Origin: Deltaproteobacteria bacterium
GTDB taxonomy: Bacteria > Desulfobacterota > Syntrophia > Syntrophales > UBA8958
Assembly (NCBI GenBank): GCA_029553375.1
Contig: JAKPCH010000090.1
Location: 1 to 54,301 of the forward strand
DNA length: 54,301 nucleotides
Reading direction: 5' to 3'
The notes under the pieces are model-generated. The model searched no databases. It was not told the DNA's origin and was given only the letters and a program-made list of their open reading frames with translations. Position 1 is the stretch's first letter; every line of letters starts with the position of its first letter. Below, in pieces: positions 41,099 to 48,317 of this stretch. A program made the position numbers and the translations under genes.

Positions 41099-42301
41099 TC
41101 ACATCTCCATCTTCGCGAGGAATCCCTTGTCCCGGCGGTACCAGAGATTGGGGGCCACACGGTAGAGGAAACGGGAGAAGGGGCCGATGAACTCCTTGGT
41201 CCGGCGGTCGAACTGGCAGGCCTCGATGATCATCTCCCTCATGTCCCTCTTGTTGCCCCCCTCGTTGAAGAGCTTGTAGGCGCAATTGAAGAGGGGACTG
41301 TACATGTTCTTCTTCTCGAGGAACCGGTGGACGTTGCGGATGGTGTTGGGACCCTCGGGGGTGCCGTCGATGCGCTCCAGGACCCGGAGGTGGGTGTCGA
41401 TGGGGTTGCCGTTGTAGAGCTCGAAGAAAAATTTCCCGTAACGGTAATTCTTGCTCGCCATGGAAGAGACGGTCACGTACATGTCCCCCACGCCCGCCTG
41501 GCTCTGAAAGGCCTGGAAACTGCCCCCGAGGAGCATGGACAGGGAGCGGATCTCCACGCCCGCTCTCGCGAAGATCGTGCCGGGTATGGAATCGCCCAGA
41601 TCGAGGGAATCGGCCATGCCCTTGATGTTGGCCACGACGTTCTTCAAAGACCCGCAGGCCTCGACCCCCACGATGTCGAAGTTGTAATAGGAACTCAATT
41701 CCCGGCGGTTGAAGCGGATCAATTCCTCCCTGATCATCATGGCGGTCTGCTTCTTGCCGGCCACGGTGACGCAGACGGGCCGCCCGATGGCGATATCCAC
41801 ATCGAAGAAGGGACCGCCGATGCAGACCAGATCGAACTTGTGCCTGATGTCACCCAGGTAGTGGCGGATCAGCTGGGAGGGGGTGATGAGCTCCCTCGTG
41901 ATCTCGTCCGAAGTCAGGCCCTTGATGGGCGAGATGAGACACGTTTCACCGGGTTTTCTCTCCAAAAGGGGCTTGAGGTAATTGAGGAAGGAGGGCAGCT
42001 TGTCCATGGTCAGGGCCAGGACGATGAGATCGTTGTCCTCGACGACCCGCTCCAGATCGTTGGTCGCGTGGACCTTGGGCCCCAGACGGGGGACGTTGTC
42101 CATACCCCCGAGGATGCGGGCCAGGTCCTGGGTCAGGTGGCGGGGATTGAGACGTTCCTTGTTTATGGCCCGGCAGAGCTCCCCGCTGTGGTAATAGATG
42201 GTAACCCGCTTGTTGTCCCGGCTGAACTTGTAGGCGAAGGCCGTCCCGAGACGTCCGGGCCCGATGATGGCGATCCTCGTCGTGTCGAGCTGGGAAATCA
42301 T
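41099..42301 (-). CDS. GpsA-like NAD(P)-dependent glycerol-3-phosphate dehydrogenase homologue
   Basis: 400 residues. An N-terminal Rossmann motif (IAIIGPGRLGTAFA), ISPIKGLTSDEI and the catalytic-domain stretch VVANIKGMADSLDLGDSIPGTIFARAGVEI with AGVGDMYVT parallel GpsA's KN(V/I)..I..G and GLGD. It is about 60 residues longer than usual GpsA at the C terminus (YRRDKGFLAKMEM), and the active-site context is divergent, so another 2-hydroxy-phosphate or related substrate is possible. The trp promoter lies directly after its stop codon. Confidence 0.72.
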   Translation of the reverse strand: MISQLDTTRIAIIGPGRLGTAFAYKFSRDNKRVTIYYHSGELCRAINKERLNPRHLTQDLARILGGMDNVPRLGPKVHATNDLERVVEDNDLIVLALTMDKLPSFLNYLKPLLERKPGETCLISPIKGLTSDEITRELITPSQLIRHYLGDIRHKFDLVCIGGPFFDVDIAIGRPVCVTVAGKKQTAMMIREELIRFNRRELSSYYNFDIVGVEACGSLKNVVANIKGMADSLDLGDSIPGTIFARAGVEIRSLSMLLGGSFQAFQSQAGVGDMYVTVSSMASKNYRYGKFFFELYNGNPIDTHLRVLERIDGTPEGPNTIRNVHRFLEKKNMYSPLFNCAYKLFNEGGNKRDMREMIIEACQFDRRTKEFIGPFSRFLYRVAPNLWYRRDKGFLAKMEM

Positions 42302-42317
42302 GGGGCATCCTTAGCGG

Positions 42318-42349
42318 AAAAAAGGGCCATCGTCAAACGATATTGGCCC
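42318..42349 (-). terminator. Terminator of the methyltransferase gene
   Basis: GGGCCA / TGGCCC stem with inner ATCGT/ACGAT pairing, followed on the minus strand by six T residues. Confidence 0.75.
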
Positions 42350-42380
42350 CTTGGGACGTCGATGCCCCGTCGGAGTTGGG

Positions 42381-43034
42381 TCAGCGGACCTCCACCAGCT
42401 TCTTGGCCTTCAGGTAGACGGCCCGGGGGCCGTCACCGACGACGGTGAGGGATACATCGGAAAAACCGGCCTTCGACACCATCTCCCCCAATTCGTCGGG
42501 GCTGTAGTTCCTCAAACCCCAGGGAGGGGGGAGCCCGAATCTCCTGAGATAACGGAGGGCGACTTGGAGCCGTTCGAAGATCCCCATCCCCCAATCGGTG
42601 TAGACGATGACGATGATCAGGCCGTTGTAACGGAGGCAGCGGTGGCTCTCCCTCAGGACCCGCCGGGGATCGGAGACGGTGTTCATCACGTTGGCCATGA
42701 GGACGGTGTCGAAGGCGGTGGGGGGAAAGGGGCTTTTCTCACAGTCGGCCCTGCGGAAGGTGACGTTCCACTGACCGGCGAGACGTCGCCGGGCCATGGT
42801 GAGCATTTCCTCCGAGATATCCGTGGCGGTGACACAACGGGCGGCGGAAAGGACCTGGGCCGTGAAATAACCCGTCCCGCAGCCCCACTCGAGCAACCCC
42901 CCCAGGTCCCTCTCCCCGGCAAGGATCCGGGCGACGTCCCTGCGGAGGTCTCCGCCCACGACGTAGTCGGCCCCCTCGTCATAGGAAGAGGCGAAACGCC
43001 CCCAATAGTCAAACTCCCCAAACCCTTTGTCCAT
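42381..43034 (-). CDS. Class I SAM-dependent methyltransferase
   Basis: 217 residues. SAM-binding motif I LLEWGCGTGYFTAQVL, motif II ATDISEEML, and FDTVLMANVMNTVSDPRRVL with a UbiE/Ubie-like layout. The C terminus (YSPDELGEMVSKAGFSDVSL) is typical of small-molecule methyltransferases. The substrate is unknown. A promoter with -10 only six bases before the ATG predicts a leaderless mRNA. Divergent from the nitroreductase-like gene. Confidence 0.88.
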   Translation of the reverse strand: MDKGFGEFDYWGRFASSYDEGADYVVGGDLRRDVARILAGERDLGGLLEWGCGTGYFTAQVLSAARCVTATDISEEMLTMARRRLAGQWNVTFRRADCEKSPFPPTAFDTVLMANVMNTVSDPRRVLRESHRCLRYNGLIIVIVYTDWGMGIFERLQVALRYLRRFGLPPPWGLRNYSPDELGEMVSKAGFSDVSLTVVGDGPRAVYLKAKKLVEVR

Positions 43035-43040
43035 AAATGT

Positions 43041-43069
43041 AATTTAGGGCATCCCCGCGCCACCGTCAA
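43041..43069 (-). promoter_or_regulatory. Promoter of the methyltransferase gene (predicted leaderless)
   Basis: TTGACG (43069-43064), a 17-base spacer, TAAATT (43046-43041), then six bases to the ATG at 43034. Confidence 0.6.
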
Positions 43070-43077
43070 TTTACCCG

Positions 43078-43107
43078 TTGCGCCCGGGGGAATCCATGGG
43101 CTATAGA
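43078..43107 (+). promoter_or_regulatory. Possible promoter of the nitroreductase-like gene
   Basis: TTGCGC (43078-43083), an 18-base spacer, TATAGA (43102-43107). Confidence 0.4.
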
Positions 43108-43172
43108 ACCGGCGAGGCTCCTTTAAGGATATCCCCATTTTTCGCCCCACCGGGAAAAAAGGAGGAGAAACC

Positions 43173-43835
43173 ATGAGCAGAATCGTCCCGGCCGCCGCGG
43201 CGGCATGTTTTTTCCTTTTCGCCCTCGCCGGAGGCGCCTCCGGCGCCCAGGACCTGAAACCCATCCCCCTCTTCAAACCCCGCGTGGAAGGCGGGCGGCT
43301 CCTCCTGAGCGCCCTGAAGGACCGGCGATCTTCCCGGGAGTTCAGCCCCAAAAAACTGCCCCTGAGGGTCGTCTCCCACCTCCTGTGGTGCGCCTGGGGG
43401 GTCAACCGCCCCGAGTCGGGGAAGAGGACGGCACCCTCGGCCCTGAATCGGCAGGAGATGGATGTCTACGTGATCACGGCCGAGGGGGTGTACCTCTATG
43501 ACGCCGCGGCCAATCTCCTGAGGCCCGTCGTCGCCGGCGACATCAGGGCGAAGGTGGGACGCCAACCCTTCCTGGGCGAGGCCCCCATGGTCCTTCTCTA
43601 CGTGGCCGATCTCGCCCGCATGGGAAACATGAGCGACGATGTAAAAATAACGGCCGCCGCCGTGAGCACGGGCAGCATCATCCAGAACGTCTATCTCTAC
43701 TGCGCCTCCGAAGGCCTCAATACCGTGGCCGTCGGCTCCGTGGACCGCGACGGCCTCAAGACGCTCATGAACCTCCGCCCGGAGCAGCGGGTGATGATGG
43801 CCCAGTGCGTCGGTTATCCCAAGTCGGTCCGTTGA
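43173..43835 (+). CDS. Secreted nitroreductase-family protein
   Basis: 220 residues with a signal peptide (cleavage after SGA, about residue 25). The nitroreductase/SagB-like pattern includes LKDRRSSREFSPKKLPLRVVSHLLWCAWGVNRPESGKR-type sequence, APSALNRQEMDVYV, and GSIIQNVYLYCASEGLNTVAVGSVDR. The family uses FMN, but export across the membrane is notable, as flavin proteins are rarely Sec-exported. The substrate is unknown. AGGAGG-like sequence precedes the ATG. Confidence 0.87.
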   Translation: MSRIVPAAAAACFFLFALAGGASGAQDLKPIPLFKPRVEGGRLLLSALKDRRSSREFSPKKLPLRVVSHLLWCAWGVNRPESGKRTAPSALNRQEMDVYVITAEGVYLYDAAANLLRPVVAGDIRAKVGRQPFLGEAPMVLLYVADLARMGNMSDDVKITAAAVSTGSIIQNVYLYCASEGLNTVAVGSVDRDGLKTLMNLRPEQRVMMAQCVGYPKSVR

Positions 43836-43850
43836 CCTTTTCCGTTGGCC

Positions 43851-44243
43851 ATGGTCTGGGATCTCATGGCCGACGGGGTCGTGATCGTCCACGGCCTCTT
43901 CATCCTGTTCGTCGCCTTCGGCGGCCTGCTGGCCCTCCGTCGACGGCGGTGGATCTATCTCCACATCCCGGCGGTAATCTGGGGGATCCTGGTCGAGGCG
44001 ATCGATCTGACCTGCCCCCTCACCCCCCTGGAGAACACCCTGCGGCGCCTGGCGGCGACGACGGGCTACCAAGGGGGCTTCATCGATCACTACCTGATCC
44101 CCGTCATCTATCCCGAGGGTCTGACGAGGACGCACCAGGTGATCCTCGCCGCCGCCGTGGCGGTGATCAACGGGGCCGTCTATGCCTATATATGGACGCG
44201 GCGGGGAAGACCTCACCGGGAGGAGAGGGGCCGAAAAACTTGA
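43851..44243 (+). CDS. DUF2784 membrane protein
   Basis: 130 residues with four hydrophobic helices. LMADGVVIVHGLFILFVAFGGLLALRR and LTCPLTPLENTLRR with a YQGGFIDHYLIPVIYPEGL stretch match the DUF2784 family, of unknown function. ATG 43851 is chosen over TTG 43845. The 3' end is 16 bases upstream of the Cas6-like start, so the two genes form one unit with Smr. Confidence 0.85.
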   Translation: MVWDLMADGVVIVHGLFILFVAFGGLLALRRRRWIYLHIPAVIWGILVEAIDLTCPLTPLENTLRRLAATTGYQGGFIDHYLIPVIYPEGLTRTHQVILAAAVAVINGAVYAYIWTRRGRPHREERGRKT

Positions 44244-44259
44244 ACTTGGGCAGGGAATC

Positions 44260-45213
44260 ATGCTGTGCGGGCGTTTGAGATGCGAGATCGTTTTCGTGGA
44301 AGAGGCCCGTCTTCCCCCCGATCTCGCCTATCATTTGCGGACCGTCTTCGGCAGGGCCCTCAGGAGGGTCGTCTGTTGCACCCCCCGGGAGGACTGCCCG
44401 AACTGCCTCCTCGTGAGACGCTGTCTCTATCCCCAGTTCTTTCCCCCCCGACCGGTCCCGGGATCCCGCCCCGTCCCCAGGGGCAGAAGAGACGGCACCC
44501 CGCCGGATTCTCAACCCCTCCCCTACGTCATCGAGACGCCGGCGACGGTCCCGGCGCTTCTTCCCCGGGAAAGCCCCTTCTCGTTCCACCTCGTCCTCTT
44601 CGGCCGTGTCAACGACTCCCTGCCCCCCCTCATCCGGGGCCTCGAACAGACGGGTCACCTCGGCCTGGGGAGGGGCAAGGAAAGGGGACGCTTCGTCCTC
44701 TCGGCGGTGAGGTCGAAAGAAGAGGTCGTTTATCCCCTCCCGGGGGAGGAAAAGACCGGCGATCACCGGCCGGTCAATCTCAAGAAGGAGCTGATGACGG
44801 CCGTGAGGTCTTCCCTGATCATGCCCTCGGAAACCGTCACGGTCCGCCTCCTCACCCCCCTTGTCCTCGGCGGGGGTGAGACGAGGCAACCCCGGCTGCC
44901 CTTCCCCGTCCTCATCAGGGAGGCGGCGCACAGGATCGCCTCCCTCTGCCGGGCCTACGGGATGGGGAAGCCGCCCCTCGACTACCGCGGCCTGATGATC
45001 CGGGCCCGGCAGGTTGCCGTCGCCTCCTCCCGGCTGGAGTTCGACGGACCGTCGGGGAGGCAACAGGCGGGGCTCGTGGGGGAGGTGACCTACCGGGGGG
45101 AACTCGCCGAATTCCTCCCCCTCCTCCGTTTCTGCGTCGAGACCCACTTGGGGAGAAACACCGTTGTCGGCATGGGCCGTATCGCCGTCGTAACGGACGG
45201 GGAGGGGCCATGA
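44260..45213 (+). CDS. Lone Cas6-like RAMP protein with a Cys cluster
   Basis: 317 residues. The C-terminal half (VRLLTPLVLGGG, then YRGELAEFLPLLRFCVETHLGRNTVVGMGRI) matches the C-terminal ferredoxin-like domain of Cas6 crRNA-processing RAMP proteins, including the glycine-rich loop. The N-terminal half has a five-Cys cluster (Cys39, 40, 46, 49, 55) that could bind zinc. No CRISPR array or other cas gene is in the window. It is co-directional with DUF2784 and overlaps the Smr gene by four bases. ATG 44260 has CAGGGA upstream. A non-CRISPR RNA-processing role is inference. Confidence 0.72.
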   Translation: MLCGRLRCEIVFVEEARLPPDLAYHLRTVFGRALRRVVCCTPREDCPNCLLVRRCLYPQFFPPRPVPGSRPVPRGRRDGTPPDSQPLPYVIETPATVPALLPRESPFSFHLVLFGRVNDSLPPLIRGLEQTGHLGLGRGKERGRFVLSAVRSKEEVVYPLPGEEKTGDHRPVNLKKELMTAVRSSLIMPSETVTVRLLTPLVLGGGETRQPRLPFPVLIREAAHRIASLCRAYGMGKPPLDYRGLMIRARQVAVASSRLEFDGPSGRQQAGLVGEVTYRGELAEFLPLLRFCVETHLGRNTVVGMGRIAVVTDGEGP

Positions 45214-45899
45214 AGAAACACGATTTCCCGCCCCTCTCCCAGCGTCCCTTCGCCGCCCTGGGGGAACGCCTGCGCAAGAAGGCCGCCGTCGGCCCCGTCG
45301 ACAAGGCGCCGCCGGCCGGCGAGGCGGCGGGCGACGATCTCTTCCTGAAGGCCATGGAAGGCGTAAGGCCCCTCAAAGAGAGAGGGGAAAAGGAGATCCC
45401 CCGCCCTGCCCCGCGACTCGGTTTTCCGCTGTCCCCGGCGGAGACGGAGGTGCAAGAGGTGATGGAGAGGCTCAAGAGGCTCGTGACGACCGGCGAGGGC
45501 TTCATCCCCTCCCTCACCCCCGAGTACGTCGAGGGGACCGTTTACAACCTCCCCCTGGAGTATGCCCGGCGCCTCCACGCCGGTGATTTTTCCATCCAGG
45601 CCCATATCGACCTCCACGGCCTCACCGTCCCGGAGGCGAGAGAGATCTTCGACGCCTTCATGGGCGAGGCGGTCAGGAAGGGTCTCAGCGGCGTCCTGAT
45701 CATCCACGGCCGCGGCCTTTCCTCCCCGGGCGAACCCGTCCTGAAGGGAAAGATCGTCCAATGGCTCACGGGGGGGACATGGCGGCGGCGGGTCTGCGCC
45801 TACGCCAGCGCCCGGTCGTGCGACGGCGGCACAGGCGCCACCTACGTCCTCCTCAACCCCCGCCCGCCGGGGCGACGGACCCGCAACAGGTCGGTTTGA
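45210..45899 (+). CDS. Smr-domain protein
   Basis: 229 residues. A low-complexity N-terminal half precedes an Smr domain with IDLHGLTVPEAREIF and VLIIHGRGLSSPGEPVLKG. Stand-alone Smr domains act as endonucleases in mRNA or ribosome rescue (SmrB-like). It is translationally coupled (ATGA) to the Cas6-like gene, so the two RNA-handling proteins are probably made together. It ends 32 bases before the hybrid kinase gene. Confidence 0.9.
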   Translation: MKKHDFPPLSQRPFAALGERLRKKAAVGPVDKAPPAGEAAGDDLFLKAMEGVRPLKERGEKEIPRPAPRLGFPLSPAETEVQEVMERLKRLVTTGEGFIPSLTPEYVEGTVYNLPLEYARRLHAGDFSIQAHIDLHGLTVPEAREIFDAFMGEAVRKGLSGVLIIHGRGLSSPGEPVLKGKIVQWLTGGTWRRRVCAYASARSCDGGTGATYVLLNPRPPGRRTRNRSV

Positions 45900-45931
45900 C
45901 AGGGGGATTTTTCCCTGATATGAGGAACGGT

Positions 45932-48295
45932 ATGGAAGCAAAGGAAGAACAGGAACCGTTCACTTCACCGGTCCCAGGCGTCACCCGGGAGAAGGATATG
46001 TACCGGAGTTTCTACGAAAACGCCGTCGAGGGTTTCTACCAGAGCAGCCTCGAGGGGCGTTTTCTCAACGTCAACCCCGCCTTCGCCCGTATGCTGGGCT
46101 ATAGAGACCCCTACGAGATCATCGACGCCGTCCGGGACATGGCGCGGGATTACTACGCCGATCCCGAGGACAGAAGGGTCTTTCTTGAGGCCCTCGCGGC
46201 CGAGGGCGCCGTCTCGGGCGTGGAGTACCGGGTCAAGAAGAAGGACGGCACGGTGATCTGGGTCCGTTCCAGCGCCCGGATCGTCCGGGACGAAGCGGGA
46301 AGTGTCAGGTTCATCGAGGGGGTGGTGGAAGACATAAGCGCCTACCGGCAGGTCCTCTCCGACCTGAGGGAATCGGAACGGCGCCTTACGGACATCATCA
46401 ACTTCCTCCCCGACGCCACCCTCGTCATCGACACCGCCGGCCGGGTCATCGCCTGGAACAAGGCCATCGAGGAGATGACGGGCGTGGAGGCGAAGGACAT
46501 GATCGGCAAGGGTGATTACGAATACGCCCTGCCTTTCTACGGCCGGCGCCGCCCCATCCTCATCGACTTCGTCTTCCGTTGGGACGCCGAAATCGAGAAA
46601 CAATACAGTTTCATAAGGAAAGAAGGCCATATCCTCGTCACGGAGACGGACGTCCCCTACGTCCGGGGAAGGAACAGGATCCTGTGGGGGAAGGCCGCTC
46701 CCCTCTTCGACTCCTCCGGCCGCATCGTCGGCGCCATCGAATCGATCCGGGACGTGACGGACCGGAGGGTCATGGAGGAGCAGCTCCGGAAAAGCGAGGA
46801 GAAGTACCGCAGCATCCTCGAGACGATGGAGGAGACTTACTTCGAGCTGGACAAGGCGGGACGGCTGACCTTCTTCAACGACGCGGCCCTGACCCTGACG
46901 GGCTACAGGCGGGAAGAGCTTTCAGGGATCCCCTACCAGCAATACACCAGCCCCGAAACGGCCCGCAAACTGGCCCTTTTCTTCGGTGAGGTCTTCAGGT
47001 CCGGCAAGGGCCAGGGGATCATAGAGTGCGAGATCATCCGCAAGGACGGCTCCACCCGTCATGTCCAGATCACCGCCGCCGTCATCCGGGACAAGAAGGG
47101 GGAGATCATCGGTTTCCGGGGCGTGGCCCGGGACGTGACGGCCCACCGCCGCCTCGAGGAACAGCTCCTCCAGGCCCAGAAGATGGAGGCCATCGGGACC
47201 CTCGCGGGCGGTATCGCCCACGATTTCAACAACCTCCTCATGGGTATCCAGGGTTACGTCTCACTGATGAAGTTCGATCTCCCTCCCACCCATCCCCACT
47301 ACCAGCGCCTCCAGGCCATCGAGGACCAGATCCAGAGCGGCGCCGGCCTCACCAGACAGCTCCTCGGTTTCGCCCGGGGGGTGCGTTACGAGATCCGGCC
47401 GACGGACATGAACGCCCTCATCGAGAAGACGGCGGCCATCTTCGGCCGGACGAAGAGGGAGATCCGCATCCAACTCTGCCTCCAGGAAGACCTCTGGACG
47501 GTGGAGGTCGATCCCGGTCAGATGGAACAGATCCTGATGAACCTCTTCGTCAACGCCTGGCAGGCCATGCCCCAGGGGGGCGATCTCACGGTCTCCACGG
47601 CCAACTGCCCGTCGCCGCGCCGCGAAGAGGAGAACCCGGAGATGCCCGATACGCCCCATATCAGGATCGACGTCAGCGACACGGGGACGGGGATGGACGA
47701 GAAGGTAAAGGAAAGGATCTTCGACCCCTTCTTCACGACGCGCCCCATGGGGCGGGGGACGGGTCTGGGCCTGTCGGTGGTCTACGGCATCGTCAAGGGT
47801 CACAACGGCCGCATCCGGGTAGGGAGCGAACCCGGCAAGGGGACCACCTTCACGATCTACCTCCCCGCCACGGGCTTCCAGACACCGCCGGTGAAAGGCA
47901 CCGCCGCGGAAGAGGCACCCCTGGGTGGTGACGAGACGATCCTCCTGGTGGACGACGAGGCGATGAACGTCGAGGTCACGGGGGAGTTGCTCAGGTCCCT
48001 CGGCTACCGCGTCTTTACCGCCGGAAGCGGCCAGGAGGCCCTGGCGACCTACTGGGAAAAGGGCCGTCAGATCGACCTGGTGATCCTCGACATGATCATG
48101 CCCGGCCTCTCGGGAGGGGAGACCTTCGACCGCCTGAAGGAGATCGACCCCGCCTGCCGGGTCCTCCTGGCGAGCGGCTACGACCTGGACAACAACGCCC
48201 AGGCCATCCTGGCCCGGGGTTGCAGGGGATTCATACAAAAACCCTTCCGCATCGTGGAACTCACGAAGAAGATCCGTCAGATCCTTGATTCTTAA
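45932..48295 (+). CDS. Hybrid PAS histidine kinase with receiver domain
   Basis: 787 residues, soluble. Three PAS domains (about 30-140, 155-285, 295-410), a HisKA-like domain (GGIAHDFNNLLMGIQGY), HATPase (FVNAWQAM, DTGTGMDEK, GTGLGLSVVYGI) and a C-terminal receiver (LLVDDE, VILDMIMPG). The HDFNN motif marks the family with a phosphorelay. The second PAS resembles those of the kinase at 4704-6749 (YALPFYGRRRP). ATG 45932 has GAGG upstream; the open frame extends to 45761 without a better site. It converges with its paralogue. Confidence 0.92.
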   Translation: MEAKEEQEPFTSPVPGVTREKDMYRSFYENAVEGFYQSSLEGRFLNVNPAFARMLGYRDPYEIIDAVRDMARDYYADPEDRRVFLEALAAEGAVSGVEYRVKKKDGTVIWVRSSARIVRDEAGSVRFIEGVVEDISAYRQVLSDLRESERRLTDIINFLPDATLVIDTAGRVIAWNKAIEEMTGVEAKDMIGKGDYEYALPFYGRRRPILIDFVFRWDAEIEKQYSFIRKEGHILVTETDVPYVRGRNRILWGKAAPLFDSSGRIVGAIESIRDVTDRRVMEEQLRKSEEKYRSILETMEETYFELDKAGRLTFFNDAALTLTGYRREELSGIPYQQYTSPETARKLALFFGEVFRSGKGQGIIECEIIRKDGSTRHVQITAAVIRDKKGEIIGFRGVARDVTAHRRLEEQLLQAQKMEAIGTLAGGIAHDFNNLLMGIQGYVSLMKFDLPPTHPHYQRLQAIEDQIQSGAGLTRQLLGFARGVRYEIRPTDMNALIEKTAAIFGRTKREIRIQLCLQEDLWTVEVDPGQMEQILMNLFVNAWQAMPQGGDLTVSTANCPSPRREEENPEMPDTPHIRIDVSDTGTGMDEKVKERIFDPFFTTRPMGRGTGLGLSVVYGIVKGHNGRIRVGSEPGKGTTFTIYLPATGFQTPPVKGTAAEEAPLGGDETILLVDDEAMNVEVTGELLRSLGYRVFTAGSGQEALATYWEKGRQIDLVILDMIMPGLSGGETFDRLKEIDPACRVLLASGYDLDNNAQAILARGCRGFIQKPFRIVELTKKIRQILDS

Positions 48296-48317
48296 AGGAG
48301 AGAGGGGAGGCGGCGCC

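Noticed and set aside
44182-45213. A CRISPR array expected near the Cas6-like gene
   Set aside because: I looked for regularly spaced direct repeats on both sides and saw none in the window.
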